A program made the position numbers and the translations under genes. The notes below the pieces were generated by a model. The model searched no databases. It saw only the letters and a program-made list of their open reading frames with translations, and had not been told where the DNA came from. A stretch of DNA of 64,000 nt, taken from Bryoerythrophyllum caledonicum (taxonomy: Eukaryota; Streptophyta; Bryopsida; Pottiales; Pottiaceae). Below are positions 20,401 to 33,117 of this stretch, in pieces (position 1 is the first letter of the stretch; the number at the start of each line of letters is the position of its first letter). The stretch covers positions 28,570,602 through 28,634,601 of the forward strand of contig OZ020514.1 of assembly GCA_963971425.1 (NCBI GenBank), in the 5' to 3' direction.

Positions 20401-23268
20401 ACGTTTGCGCCTCAAATGAATTGAGGTAGAAAGAATTTGAAAGAATACAATACATTGTACAAAGGTGGTCTAACCTTAAAATTATTTATTTTAATGTGGT
20501 GCCTTCATGAATGGGCACTCGCAAGGCCTAGTATATAATTTAAGCAATGGTACTATTGTACGATGCAATCACAACACCACTAATTGTATTTTTAACTTGT
20601 AGTATCCTCGTGTCGGTCATCTTTTAATCATCTGAGTTCTGTGATTCTTCATTGTGTTTCCTCTTTAGATTTGATCGGCCAACATGTTGGGGAACAGAGA
20701 GCCCGCAAAGCACCACCATATTGTCACCAGGTACCTCATCGCAATCCTCATCGTCTGCATTATCGCCTGATGATGAGAAGTTCTCCACTGAATTTTCCAC
20801 GACTGGTGCCACATACTCGTCTATCTCTGAGGCCAAGTTTCGTAATTGTAGCTGGGCTCCAGTACTTGATGCGGTGTTCACAAGTCGTTTTACCCGGATA
20901 TTCTTCCTTTTGCTTGATACTCCACCCATGTTTTTAGAGCGGTTTCCTTTGGCACCAATGACTCTCTCCAAGTTCCGCTTCGCCAAGGTCCCGTGAAGAA
21001 AGGGAGAGTTCCATTGTTCTCGCCCCTCCGTGTCTCTAAATGGTTGCTCATAGTAGAGGACCCAATCCTCGCGGAAGGAAGTTGTGGGGTTAGTATTGCG
21101 CGTTCCACACCACCATTTGGGCCAAGTGCGCTACGGTGGACGGGTGGCCCAATTATGGTTGAAGAGTTTTTTTTCTTTACACGTAAATGAGTTCTTCCAA
21201 TCGATGCGGTACTTTCAGCACGTGACCGCCGAAACAAATCTTGGAGTGGCATGTCTTCCTCTGAGCCCGGTTCTATTGCCTGAGGCAAAACTTGAGTGCT
21301 CCTCACAACTTCAATGCATCCCGTGGTGGCCATTGCCTCATGGGATTCATTATTGTTTCCACCACTGCTCACTTTGTTTCCGTCTTGAGGAAATGCATTG
21401 TGCGCTACAATGCCAATGCCATGATCGTCGAGACCAGGGCCATCGTCAGTAGAAGGGCCTGAGGTGCTTGAGCTATTTGAGTTGGGAGACTGATTCTCCA
21501 AAATGTTATCATCTTGATCAAGATTGCCCCCTAATGCCGACCCATCTTCCTCTGTCCTAACTTCTTGGGCACGATCTTCACCTGATAATTCTATTATATT
21601 ATGGACTACTTCTGCGTTGACATCATCAAACACAAAAGGATCCACTGGGTCGCCTTGGACGTTGTAAAAATGGTCGTCTGGTGCATCTCCATCGTGCTCA
21701 TTGTTTGCACAGTTGTCCCTAGGTGGGCTTTGATCAGACACGGGGTTGTTGTCACTCGCAAGGTCTTCCCAATCACCCAATCCAGTTATAACCCCCATCA
21801 TCAGATTCCAAGCTCTCATCCTCCATGTTTGAAAGAAGTCCCCCATGTGGATCGGACTCCTCCAAATGCACATTCTCCTTATACCATCGAACTGGGTCCG
21901 GTTGAGCACGTTCTCGGAACAATTGACTATTTGTATAGATGTAAACCAACTTGTCCGCTTTCTTCACTCCCAAACGATTTTGGCTCTTACTATGCACGAA
22001 CAAATACATGCGCCAATTACGCTCACATGATGAGGCCGAGCATGTTTGAGCTAGTATACGCTTTGCAATGATTGGCAATGATTGCCTGCCCACGTGGTTC
22101 CACTATTGGTGAGGCAATAGATTGATGTTTTTAATCTCCCCAGCCTTCAATGGTGAATATGGGCCTCGCAATTCTTCATACTCCATGATTTTGATCAAAA
22201 CTTCCGAAGACGACACTCCCAGTGGAGCACAGAGCTTCATAACAACCCTGTTTAGGGCCCTTTTGGCCTCACCGTCGTTTTGAATTTGCAAGTTATTGGT
22301 CAGATAAAGATTCAATAAAGCCCTTGCCTAATGAAGATATGTTGTCATGAACTCCCAACGGGCAAGGAATGATCCTTCCAGGCGAGTTGCAATTTCGGCT
22401 AGCATGTTGAACGGCTCATTGCGTAGCTTGAACATGTGCTCCTTTACCTTGTTCATGGTTATTCAAGCAATTCCCATTGCCGGAGTGTCACCACCAAAAG
22501 TTGGCACTGCCTTTAGTATTGGTGCCACTACAAAATCAAAGTTAATGCAAGAAAGTCTTGTCTAGAACTGTTGCTCGCACCTGCGATGCCTTCGCATGGG
22601 CACGGTGCCCACTCTACCTATTGAAAAGAGAGGATACATAGGATAACCATGCTGGGTCTATCACAACCATCTCCAGGGCATTCTTCACTTCCAATAGTCG
22701 ATGGATCATTATGTAATTGCATGCAAACCTTGTTGCTGCTGGCCACAACAGAGACAATTTTGGCGAAAATCGACGAAAAAAGGCCATGGGCACATGGTGG
22801 TTCCGGATATACAATGCAATCTGTTTCGCCATCTGGATGAGGTCTACAAATATGTCTTCCTTCCCCTAGTCCTCGAGGAGGAGGTCCAAAATATGTGCAC
22901 AACACCCTTGAGTATATATGTGCCGGTACTCCTCGTTGACCTTCTTCATTGCCCCCAACATGTTTGAAGCATTATTGATGCATACTTGGACCACATTCAA
23001 TGGTCCAACCTTATGGACAAAACTTTTAAATTGGTCCCCTATATATGCTGTAGATTTTTTCATACCTGTGGTGTCTACAGACCCTAAGAAGAAATCACCC
23101 ATTGGACATACAAGCATGATATTCATGAGAAGGCGACGGGTAACATTGTCCCACCCGTCCGAGCATATTGTTGCCCCATACTTGGCAATATCTACGCCGG
23201 TCTTCTTATCCACAAGATCTTTCACCTTTTTTTATAGGCTCAATGTATGTCGTCCTCATGGCATTGTA

Positions 23269-23849
23269 CAATAGGGTGACATTCAAATTGGCCGTTTAGT
23301 AGTTCCAGGGATAGTATCCTACACTACTGCCAACTTTGACACCCTCCCCAAAGCTGAGAAATTGTTATTTTACCATGAAAATTTGGGGACAGCATTATCT
23401 TTATGTTGAAAACATGCATACCAAATTTCAAGTCCAGGAGACTTACACAAAAAAACTTATGCAAGATCTACCAACATGGGATAGCTGTGAGAAAAGTGTC
23501 ACAGCTGCCAACTTTGACACCCTCCCAAGAATTGAGGAAATTTTTTTTGCCCATGAAATTTTTGGAGAAAAAACGTTTTTATTTTTTTTGCATGTGTGGA
23601 AAATTTCAAGTCCAAAAGATCCATACAAAAAATAATATTCCAAATCTACCAACATGTGTAGTTTTGAGAAACAAAGGGGAAAACCATTTTACTACTTCCA
23701 ACTTTGACGCCCTCCTTAGGATTGAATTTTTGTTGATACATAGTGAAATTTTTGGCACAAGATCATCTCTATGCAAGTAACATGTGAGATAAATTTCAAA
23801 GCCAAAAGATGTACACAAAAAAGTTATTCCATATCTACCAACGTGTATG
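23269..23849 (+). repeat. Left terminal inverted repeat of the mariner element
   Basis: About 580 bp, built from three diverged units of roughly 175-195 bp. Each opens with CCAACTTTGACRCCCTCC (at about 23328, 23508 and 23698). The partner is at 25467-26047. Confidence 0.88.
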
Positions 23850-24845
23850 TCCTCCATTAGCATCAATCACTGCTAGTAACTTAGAGGGCATAGAATGACA
23901 TAGTTGAAGGAGCTTTGTACCATTGACTAACTTCCACTCTCTTTCAAGAACTACCTTCAACACATCTAAGCTTCTAGGGCATTGTTTGCCATGTTGCACA
24001 ACATCCTTTAACATCCTCCAAACGTTCTCGATTGGATTGAGATCGGGAGAGTTTGCAGGCCAGTTGAGCTTTTCAAGAAGGTGGCTTTGTCTCCATTCTT
24101 CACATATTTTGCTCCTATGGACGGGTGCCCCATCTTCCATAAGCACTCCTTGTGGAATTTGACCCATGAAATGAACCAATTTGGCATCGTAAACCACTTC
24201 TATAAAATCCTTAGCAGAACGTTGACCTTTAGGCATAAAGACAAGTTCTGACTTTTGTCCTCCGGCAAATGCGCCCCAAATCATTAAAGAAGTCCTTCCA
24301 CTTTTAAAAGTAGGAGCTAGACAACTTGATGAGTAACGCTCGTATGCACTTCTCCAAACATGAATTTGCCGAGAATTTTTTCCAATTTCAAAAGTAGATT
24401 CATCTGTCCAAACAACACGCTCCCACTCTTTTGCACTCCATCCACGGTACTTCTGAGCAAAAGCTAATTGTTAAGACATGTGACGAGGTGTCAAAAAAGG
24501 TTTTTTGACTGCAATTCGACTAAAAATGCCATTTTTATGTAAGACCCTTTGAATAGTACGTCTACACACTTGAGTAGGACATGCATTGGTAGTCTTTGAG
24601 AGTGAAGAGCAACGATGAATTTTTGAGTAATGCACAATACTACAAACATCTCTATCACTAAGCTTTTTAGCGTGACTTCCACCGCAAGGTTTGCGCTTGT
24701 AGGTTCCATCTTCTCTAAATGTTTTTACTAACCTTGTAACTGTTCTAATAGGAACTCCAATAGTAGCTGCAATTTGAACTCCTGTAAATCCTCCCTCACT
24801 CAATCCTATGATGCGAGCACGAATTTCATCTGAAATTGCCATCAT
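23835..24845 (-). pseudogene. Tc1/mariner transposase (one in-frame TAA)
   Basis: The enzyme recognises the inverted repeats and moves the element into TA sites. From the ATG at 24845, helix-turn-helix segments come first (ARIIGLSEGGFTGVQIA near 24810). The three catalytic acids of the DDE core lie in WTDESTFEIG (about 24410), LMEDGAPVHRS (about 24140) and NSPDLNPIENVW (about 24040). Asp-Leu-Asn-Pro-Ile-Glu with its spacing suggests a DD34E type. Length is about 336 residues, normal for the family. The only defect I see is a TAA at about 24474, after TPRHMS, with the same frame continuing to the end, so the element died recently or the stop is a single mutation. Confidence 0.9.
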
Positions 24846-24849
24846 AAAC

Positions 24850-25466
24850 TTATAGAGTGCATGATGCTAGCTACAGCAGTAGAGTAGGGGTTAGAGCACA
24901 GCAAGGGGGAGAGAAGGGGTCCAAGGGGCTAGAGCATAGCAAAGGGGGTTGCAGGATTGATACGTGACAATTGGCAGAGGAAGGAGAACAGGGCCAAAGC
25001 AGAGCAAGGGGGAGAGAAGGGAGCCAAGGCGTTGGAGCAGAGAGGAGAGAGAAGGGTCACCAAAACACAAGCCCATATGCATACATGAAAAATCGTTTTG
25101 CTCTTAATCACTCATCATGTATGCCCAATGTGAATCAACACTCATGCATCCCACAATACAACACTCTCTGTTTTGAGGATTGTCTCAACATTCAGTCTAT
25201 CACAAATCACACACACCATTTCCTTTACATAGTGTTCAATAGATATTTAGAAGAAATTTTTTATCATGTGTCTAATGCACACTTTATGGCCAAGTGGATT
25301 CTTCTGCATGGAACACCTCTTCACTTCTTCATTTAGATGTTACTGATCTTTTTGAGAAGCATTTATGTTTGGTGGCTTACTCACATGATTGAGTTCAATG
25401 AAAAAGCATGAGGTGTCAAAGATATTTTGACATTTTCAATATGACCTTCAAATTGTTTATCATAGT
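24850..25466. other. Non-coding interior of the mariner element
   Basis: A short repeat of GCAGAGCAAGGGGGAGAGAAGGG-like units lies near 24900-25050. I see no gene between the transposase start and the right inverted repeat. Confidence 0.6.
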
Positions 25467-26047
25467 TATACATGTTGATAGATATGGAATAACTTTTTTT
25501 ACGTATGTCTTTTGGCTTTGAAATTTATCCCACATGTTACCAGCGTAGAGATGATCTTGTGCCAAAAATTTCATTATGTATCAACAAAAACTCAATCCTA
25601 AGGAGGGCGTCAAAGTTGGAAGTAGTAAAATGGTTTCCCCCTTTGTTTCTCAAAACTACACATGTTGGTAGATTTGGAATATTATTTTTTGTATGGATCT
25701 TTTGGACTTGAAATTTTCCACACATGCAAACGACATAAAAATGTTTTTGCTCCAAAAATTTCATGGGCAAAAAAAATTTCCTCAATTCTTGGGAGGGTGT
25801 CAAAGTTGGCAGCTGTGACACTTTTCTCATAGCTATCCCATGTTGGTAGATCTTGCATAAGTTTTTTGTATAAGTCTCATGGACTTGAAGTTTGGTATGC
25901 ATGTTTTCAACATAAAGATAATGTTGTCCCCAAATTTTCATGGTAAAATAACAATTTCTCAGCTTTGGGGAGGGTGTCAAAGTTGGCAGCAGTGTAGGAC
26001 TCTATCCCTGGAACTACTAAACGGCCAATTTGAATGTCACCCTATTG
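25467..26047 (-). repeat. Right terminal inverted repeat of the mariner element
   Basis: The inverted counterpart of 23269-23849, closely matching it along the full length including the three internal units. It ends at the TA dinucleotide 26048-26049. Confidence 0.88.
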
Positions 26048-26814
26048 TACAATGGAGGTGTATAATCAAAACCCGCCTTTGACGTTGCATGTGTAGCCTT
26101 GATGAAGGCCAGATGTCTAACCACGTTGAATGCAACGTTTGCTTCATAAAAAAATGTGCCCATAATTCGTCCAACTCTTTTCATTTTTCTAGTTGATAAG
26201 CCTCTGGGAAGCTGCGTTGTCTTACAAATCTTGGTGTCGACGATGCTGCTTGGCTCAGAGGATTTGTGGATTACATGTTCTCATTTCAAGTTTCCAAGAA
26301 ACTACCTTGTTGGATTGATTGGCTTGAACAAGGTTCGGTGGAACATTTTGCTTGTGCGCTAGGAAGGCCAATGATCTCCGCCTCGGTCATCCTAGTAGGA
26401 ATAATATTCCCGCATCTTATCAAATGGGCCTTAACAGCTACTGGGGCCTTAGTGCACGAAGTCTTCGTCCATTGTGGATACCCATAGTGTGACATGCACC
26501 TCCCACGTTTGTATGCAAATGTGTAATTGCACCAAACACATGTCACTTGATCCTTCTTGTTAAATGTGAACCATAAGGCCCACTCCTTCATTTGAGCCCT
26601 TTGTTAGGACGACATCACAATAAAATCGGCACGCAATATTGTGCCAAAGAGAATTCACCAAAAGTAATAGGAAATTGTGTGCTAATAGAAAATGTGGACC
26701 CACAGGTCACTCACAAACTTGTAGATTCATGCAAGGAGCCTAGTAAGGAGTTCGAGGACACAAAGCCAAGGATGTGAGGTGAGTCAAGCACATCGCATAT
26801 GGTTCTTATATTAT

Positions 26815-27190
26815 GCTGGAGCATGAGCATTTGGGGCCGAGCACGCATAAGGGGGGCCACGCGTGTACTCTATGTGGCCGGGCGTGCACGCTTTGGGACC
26901 GGATCCGCAAAATGTGGAGGAGTGCGCACATGCTCTAGGGCCGGGCGCGTACTCTATGTGGCCGAGCGCGCACGCTTTGGGGCGGGGCGCACACAATGTG
27001 GGGCCGTACGCATACTTGATGTGGCCGGGCGCGCACAATGTGGGGGCTGTGAGCGTACGCTCTGGGCCAGGCACGCACAATGTTGGGGCGCGCGCATACA
27101 CTGTGTGGCCGGGCGCGCACGCTTTGGAACCGGGCACGTACATTGTGCAGCCGGCCGCGTATTCTAAAGGTCGGGCGCGCGCGGTATAGA
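26815..27190 (+). repeat. 21-bp GC-rich array 3
   Basis: About seventeen units near 21 bp (GGCCGGGCGCGCACxxxxTGTG type), just 5' of the hAT transposase start. The false reading frames here come from the 7-codon period. Confidence 0.8.
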
Positions 27191-27439
27191 TTCTTCCAAA
27201 ATACTTCAAGGTTTGTACTAATTAATCAATATTTTGAAACATTGCAATACTTAACATTTTGATATATAAAAAATTGTGAACAATATCACTAAATATACAT
27301 GATGCCACTCAATATACAAGGTTTTATTTAGTATACAAAATTTCTCTCAATATTTAATGGCAGCTTAAAAATTGCCAAAAGCTCTTGTTCCTAAATGTTT
27401 CAACATTGCTCTATGAACATTTCTAGCACTATTGTAGTT

Positions 27440-28290
27440 CTAAATTCCACTATAGCCAGTCAGAATCGCAAGAAGTTGGTCTTTGTCTCGAACTTGTTCC
27501 TTCAATTCTTGAATTTCTTTGTGGCATTCCGAAACTTCATTTTCCTTCTCATCAACTTCTTCTCCTAGATCCTCGATTATCTTTAAGCTTTCCCCAAGTC
27601 GATTCAAAACTTGAAGATAATCGTCACGACTCATCCAGTCACCCTCCGTAGATTTTTTGGAATTATCCACGCCCTCTTCAGGTACTGCATCCGTCTTTGA
27701 GACATCCCCTTCTTGTTGTGAAATTGACGACTCTTTGTTCAAGCCTGGTTTGAAGGAAAATACTTGTTGCCTACGCACGGTCGGATGACATCCAGTATCA
27801 GAGTCGTCAGATGAAGTTTCGGACCACTCGAGTTTTTGATTCGAAAGTTCAACTTCCATGGTTTTCCCGAGACCTTCTCTTGGAAACTTCCGCACAAATG
27901 GTATTGTTAATCCAATGACCGGCGCCATCTTGGAGTTTGTTTGGATTTCCATTGTCTTCCAATCAACCGGTACACCAAGTACCACCTCCGCGTAAACCAT
28001 CCCTAAATTTGAAAAATTTACCGAGTTGCGGCACACTTTTGCCTCGTCATAAATATGCTGGTACGCTTGGATGCAGCGCTCCTTGAAGATCTCATTGGTG
28101 CACTACCTCAAGTTGGCCCTATTTGTACGCCGCATTAGTGAATATTGTGAGTATGGCCATAGGTGCCCCAAATGACAGCATCCAATGTGATTTGCACATT
28201 GTGCAAATGTCCACGGATTTGGAGCTGCCTCCCAACCAGAAAATGCCTTCATCTCTTCATCCATCAACACTGAAGGCGCTTCTTCTGCTT
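27440..28290 (-). pseudogene. R3: N-terminal half of a GW/RING family gene
   Basis: Translation from about 28270 gives FSGWEAAPNPWTFAQCANHI and CTNEIFKERCIQAYQHIY. Open sequence follows from 28036 (VVLGVPVDWKTM, REGLGKTMEVE), ending in a predicted coiled coil (about 27600-27450). The order matches R1 from its N-terminus to the coiled coil; the RING part is missing. One stop lies near 28105. It stands between arrays 3 and 4. Confidence 0.65.
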
Positions 28291-28544
28291 TTTGCGTGCG
28301 TGATGTTTATCACGTTGTTGTTTTCCGAATGAACTGCGAGTGGTGAATGGCTCTCAAGAATCCATGGTTCGAATTGGCGTGACGAGGTGGAGAAATACGA
28401 ACGTAGAGAAATACAAAGGTGTCAATAGACACCGTAAAGAACTTTCCAAAAGTGTCAAGCAAGCAGCCGCCACATGGCAGTTGCAGGCCACAACGCCTAG
28501 GAAGTGGGGCACATCGTGCCACGATTTCCAAACTTATAGTGAAG

Positions 28545-28735
28545 CGCGGATGACCCCCGTAGGCCGCACGCGTACGAGATGAGACGGGCGCGTACCAATC
28601 ATGACTGGGCGCGTTCGAACATCCTGGCCGGGCGCGCGCAAACATGGGCCGGGCAAGTGCAAATAGGGGTAGGGCGCGTGTGCTTTGAGGTTGAGCGCGT
28701 GCAAACAGGGCCCGAGCGCGCACAAGCATGCGCCA
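28545..28735 (+). repeat. 21-bp GC-rich array 4
   Basis: About nine units of the GGGCGCGTAC/GGGCGCGCGC type with 20-22 bp spacing, immediately 5' of R3 (minus strand). No coding sequence. Confidence 0.75.
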
Positions 28736-28869
28736 TATAAAGTTTAGTTTGTGCATATAGAAGGAGTTAAATGTTACAAAATCATTTCAATTTTTCAAAG
28801 GAGCTGCCGGAAATGGATCAATGCTTTAAAGATGTCCTTATATTGCCTATGCAAATGCCGCAACATACA

Positions 28870-29365
28870 AAATGGTTATAAATGCTACGCTTTCATCTTG
28901 CATTCTATTTGCCTAAACTCCACTTCATCGCGCATTAGCTCCACTTGGTTCACCACTTGCTCCAATCCCATCATCAAGCAATTTACGAGCCGCTCGCGTC
29001 CTCCGGTGAGGCCCATCCAAGTTTATCAGAGCACGTAACATTTTGGAGTTTCAAAGTGATTTGAGAGTCTTCATAGTCGCCGGACAATGTTCTTCAAGAA
29101 GGAAGTCAATAGCTTCCTCCTTCCAAGTTTCCTTCCACTACGATTCTTCCCATTGCAAAGATCAAGATGAGTGGCCTTTCACAATTCTGGCACCACACGT
29201 CCCTGGTAATTCCACAGTTTCCCATCAGGATGTCGCCTGAATTGGAATAGCTTCCGTCTAGCATCCCTGTTGCAATTTGTAGAGACAGTATCCCTCCGGA
29301 ATGCACCGAATCGTCACTAAATGCTTTCCAAAGTAACCGCTCCGGTTTCGTTCCCATAGAGACCT
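28870..29365 (-). pseudogene. R4: C-terminal remnant of a GW/RING family gene
   Basis: Translation gives DFLLEEHCPATMKTLKSL and GPHRRTRAARKLL near 29090-28950. This matches DFLLDVYSPGTRQALDQL and GPARRTRLASRRL at the end of R1. The upstream part is too altered to follow and is cut near 29370 by repeat C1. Confidence 0.45.
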
Positions 29366-29369
29366 AATG

Positions 29370-30530
29370 TTCTTTTCCAAATACTTCCATTTTACTTAAC
29401 TTATCACAACAATTGTTTACAAGTAAGCTATCTTCTAAACTTACGTAGGGTAGATCCGGATCCTTTCGGAGTCCGGATTATGTACAACGATTTCCAGAAA
29501 GTAATTTCCGGAAGTCGGGAGGGTGGTTTGATTTGTCTCTGTTCCTCCTCAAAGAGTCTCCTGATCATGTTTTGTGTAAGTGGCTGGATTTCCCACTACC
29601 ATGTGACTTAAAGTGGCTAGGCACCCACTCTTCGGAACTTATAGTGATCGAACACCACTCTCCCTACACTACTAACTGGTGATTTGATTGCTACTGCTAG
29701 ACTTAGACTCTCACGACACCCGGAAGGCCTTCCGGATGTGGTCATACAGAGACAAGTCCGAACTACAACGACATTCTGGTAAGTAAGGTTGCGATTCTTC
29801 GGAGGAAGGCTACCATCTGCAATAGGGTACTTGGTCTAGATTATTGTATGAGGCTTTTTCCTATCGTGGAGAAAAACTCCGGTCTTGACCGGAATCCAGT
29901 TTTAAAGAGATTTCTCCATGATCTAGAGACTACCAGGAACACCTCTACAAGTCATCTCTTCCCCTCCTGGCTACTTCCGGACCCTGGAGTCTACCAGGCA
30001 CACCTCTGCAATAGCCCTCCAGCTCTCCCAGGCGATCTCCTGAAACAAATCCGGCCCAAGTTTCCTCTCGCAAAACAACTGTATCACTCCACTCCGGAAG
30101 AATACTACGCAACCATACACACAAGAATGGATCCGTCGCTCACGAAGTTCTACACATCACACCACAAGCACAAGATAGCAAGTCTAGTACAAAAGGGTAA
30201 CATATATTTCTAGGTGAGAAGAACAAGATGAAAAGGTTTTTCCCAAAACCTCTCTACTAAGTACTAACTAAGTCCCTGCTAAACTTCGCCTTCCTTCTAG
30301 CTATACTACGGGAAATCCGTTAGATCTTATCTAAAAGATCCGAGAAATCCGGAAAAGTTCCAGATCGGATCTTAGATCCTAAAATCACGGAACAGTTCCA
30401 TCTCCGGAATTCCAATTCTAACTATCAAAACTGGCAGTCGATTCCGTCAGCAGCCGGGTGCACTTGGGGCCCCATTGTTAATCGCTGTCAATCCGGAATC
30501 TAAACCCAAAATGAAACACAAAACCTTACT
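29370..30530 (-). repeat. Non-coding 3' block of C1
   Basis: Alignable with 38270-39360. It contains no gene; the open stretch at 29848-30213 has no counterpart frame in C2. It may be an LTR, but no second copy lies upstream of the gag-like gene. Confidence 0.5.
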
Positions 30531-30696
30531 AACCTATGTCGGAGCACCTGGTCCACGATTTACCCCACTCCTACGGGAGGGGGAGATCTCCACCGGAGCT
30601 CGCCGCTTGCCCTTTGCCTTCTTCGATGTTGCCGGTGAAAGGTTGGTCTTCTAGGTCGATGGTCCGGTTGTTGGAGAAACACCAGCCACCGGTGTC

Positions 30697-32580
30697 CTAC
30701 AATCCGGCGGTGGAGGGGGCTGTTCCGGTGATCCCTTCTGTGACCGGAGGTACTGGTGGTTCCGTCTCAGAAGCTGACCTGGTCTCCCGAACCAAGTTTC
30801 TGTAGCTTCTGGACGGACTCCTTGGTCCAAACGCCAATCGCCGGGACACGGACTTTGGCAGGGCCGGGAGGTCGCCTTCCGCCGGAGGATCTGGCAGACG
30901 CATGTTAGGTGGCGACAACAGTTTCGGAAGCTTCTTCAAGATCTCACTCGTACTCAGGTAGGGAGGTACGATACCCTTCGTCGGCGTCCGCGGTGATGGA
31001 GTGTCGAGAGACTTCGGGTTTGCTGAGGTCCCCGGAGCTCGGGTTGACTTGGCCGGTGGTTCAGGAGAGGGCGTAGTGCGTGTCGGGGTCGTGGCGCCTT
31101 CCGGTGCTGGTGCTGCTAGGTCTTCCGGAAGCACCTGGGCGATGGTGACGACCAACTTCATATGCTCCCAGGTCCGTCCCATCTTCTCGCCTTGATCGAG
31201 GAGGAACCGGATGATGTTGGCCCTGGTGACCTTCTCCTTCTTCTCCACCAATTCGTTGAAGAGACGGCTCTGGTTGATCACGTCAACCGGAAATTCTAGG
31301 GCCATCCGAACCTTTATCAGGGCAGCTGCGGACGCATTGGCCTTTGCCTCAGCCAGTTATCGGGCCGTCACTGCCAGAGCTGCCTCTTGAAGGTATTGCT
31401 TGACCTTCTTCTCCATCTCCGTGTTGGCCTTGTACATGGAGGAGATTTGGGTATGCAGGGCCTTCGTGTCCGTCTCTCTGCTCCGGAGTTCCTCCACCCT
31501 GTTGATGGCGTCCTCCAGCCGGTGGACGTCGAGACTCCGGAAGATCTGGTCCACGCTGGTGGTGATGACGTAGTTGGTCTCCTTAAGGAGGCCAACTCTC
31601 CAGCCGATCTCGCGGGTGAGCTCGTCCATTTGTTTGAGCAGACCCTTGGAGTCATCGTTGTCGACCTTCCTCCTCTTTGGGTTGGTCTCTGCTGAGGGTC
31701 TGGACTCGTCTTCTCCGGACGACGCGGAGAAGTTGCGGATGCCTGGACTCTCTGACTCGGGCTCCTTCCCCCAAGGTCTCTTCGGAGCCCTCCGGCCTTC
31801 CGAAGTGCCTGTGGTTGTTGCTTCCGGCACAAGCTCTTTCCCTCCGGATTCTTCCTCCTCCGACTCATCCCCCCCATACCTCTGGAAGTTAAGAACTTCA
31901 TTGTACTTCCTGACCTCCGCCGGAGTTAGCTGCTGTTGGTGACAGTAGAGGTGCACTACATACAAGGTCAGAGGTGTTGCCCATTTCTTCACCTTCTGGA
32001 GATTGGCCACGAGGCGGTTGATCATCTCGGTCATCAAGGTTCCCCAGTCTACGACGATCTTCCCCCGGAGTGCTCCAAGGAAAGTGCGGGCCCACTTTGC
32101 TACCACCCGTCTCAGCTTTTCCGGATGGATGATAGGGTTTAAAAACCCTAGCACGAGCTGGGCATCCAGGTGCCAAAGGTCCTGCAGGTTGTAGCCATCT
32201 TTTGAGTCCGCAGGTCCCCCGAATTCCTCAGCCAGAAACTCGTCCCGCTTTTCCACCACCTTGGTGCGGCCGACTCAGAAGTCGTATGCCTGAGACCATT
32301 CCGGAACTCCCCAGAGTTCCAGATGGGCTCTAATCAGCCCCTTGTGTTTCTCGTTCGGAGTCCCTACAGGCTCCAGGACGTAGACCTCCTCCCGGATGCC
32401 TAACGCAACTTCGAGCAAATCCTCGCAACCCATAAACTTCAGGATCTCCTTTAGCATGCTGTACTTGTTCTAGTCTGTTGGGATTTTCGGAAGAACACAG
32501 GTTAAGAGAGGGAGCACAACTGCCGGCTCTTCGTCCCTCCGGCCGCGCCCATCTCTATCAGTTCGCTTTTTCTTGGCCAT
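30697..32580 (-). pseudogene. C1 gag-like protein
   Basis: A frame starts at the ATG at 32580 (MAKKKRTDRDG) and runs to 30697 with only three in-frame stops: TAG 32470, TGA 32275 and TAA 31357. The central region (LDAQLVLGFLNPIIHPEKL, LTLYVVHLYCHQQQLTP) matches C2. Next come an acidic Ser/Glu-rich linker, a long coiled coil (about 31660-31380), a conserved helical stretch (NIIRFLLDQGEKM) and a Pro/Thr-rich tail. This resembles Gag-like proteins of plant retroelements, but I cannot name a family. No zinc knuckle is present. Confidence 0.6.
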
Positions 32581-33117
32581 GGGAACCGTCTACATCGAGT
32601 AGACCTAATTCCTTACTTTCTCTCAACGTTGTCCCTGCACGCACCGTCCTCACAAAAACTCTCCCAAACGGAAACACGTCCGTTCGAACCGTTTAAGCTC
32701 CAAATCCTAACGGCCAGCGGTTAGAAAACCGTAAGAGTAAGGGGGAGAGAGAGAAAGCGCTGGAGCGGAACCTCAACACGCGAAGGAGAAATGAAAAGAA
32801 AGAGTTCCCCTCCGAACTCCAACCTTAAGTTGTCTGGTCGCAAGTACGGCTCATGATGACAGTTGATGGTGACAGCTCTGGCTGATAGTTTCCGGATAAC
32901 TGACTCACTCGGAATTCCGGTAACTGTTCCGGCTCCGCTTTTAGCAGCTTTAGGCTCAATTAGGGTTTGCAGTCAGGCCCATCTAACTTTATTCTTACAT
33001 CAGGACTATAGGCTGTATTCTAGCACGAACTATCGTAACTACTTAACTATTTTTTTTTGTTTTGGCCGGAATTTAAGGTTAACTTCTGGCACCATGTGGG
33101 AACGGAGTTCCACAATC

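Larger units (their letters stand above)
23269..26047 (-). mobile_element. Tc1/mariner element with long inverted repeats
   Basis: The ends are exact: both begin CAATAGGGTGACATTC (one inverted) and lie between TA dinucleotides at 23267-23268 and 26048-26049. The joined flanks read CATTGTACAATG and restore the DUF659 frame of the hAT gene across PPLYNAMR. The element is 2779 bp with inverted repeats of about 580 bp and one transposase gene between them. Confidence 0.92.
20624..26591 (-). pseudogene. hAT-type transposase, split by a mariner insertion
   Basis: The coding sequence starts near 26591 with a BED-type zinc finger (CVWCNYTF, then His-containing HLIRCG near 26420). The DUF659 domain follows: KRVGRIMGTFF (about 26180), a break at 26048 where the mariner element sits, then ICSDGWDNVTRR (about 23150) and CAHILDLLLED (about 22870). 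The C-terminal hAT dimerisation motif (CSASSCERNWRMYLFVH) is near 22030. An acidic, low-complexity tail to 20624 follows. Several frameshifts and stops after 22600 show decay. Such enzymes cut and paste DNA and leave 8-bp target duplications. Confidence 0.85.
29370..33060 (-). mobile_element. Repeat C1: gag-like retroelement relic
   Basis: A unit repeated as C2 (38270-43740). Both have a gag-like coding region and, 3' of it on the minus strand, a non-coding block of about 1.1 kb with matching sequence (for example GATCATGTTTTGTRT near 29566 and 38418). No RT, protease or integrase is visible in either copy, so this is non-autonomous or an old deletion derivative. I could not find paired LTRs, so the exact ends are uncertain. 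Confidence 0.55.

Noticed and set aside
29848-30213. A 121-codon plus-strand frame
   Set aside because: The homologous block in C2 (38640-38850) does not keep the frame, so it is non-coding.
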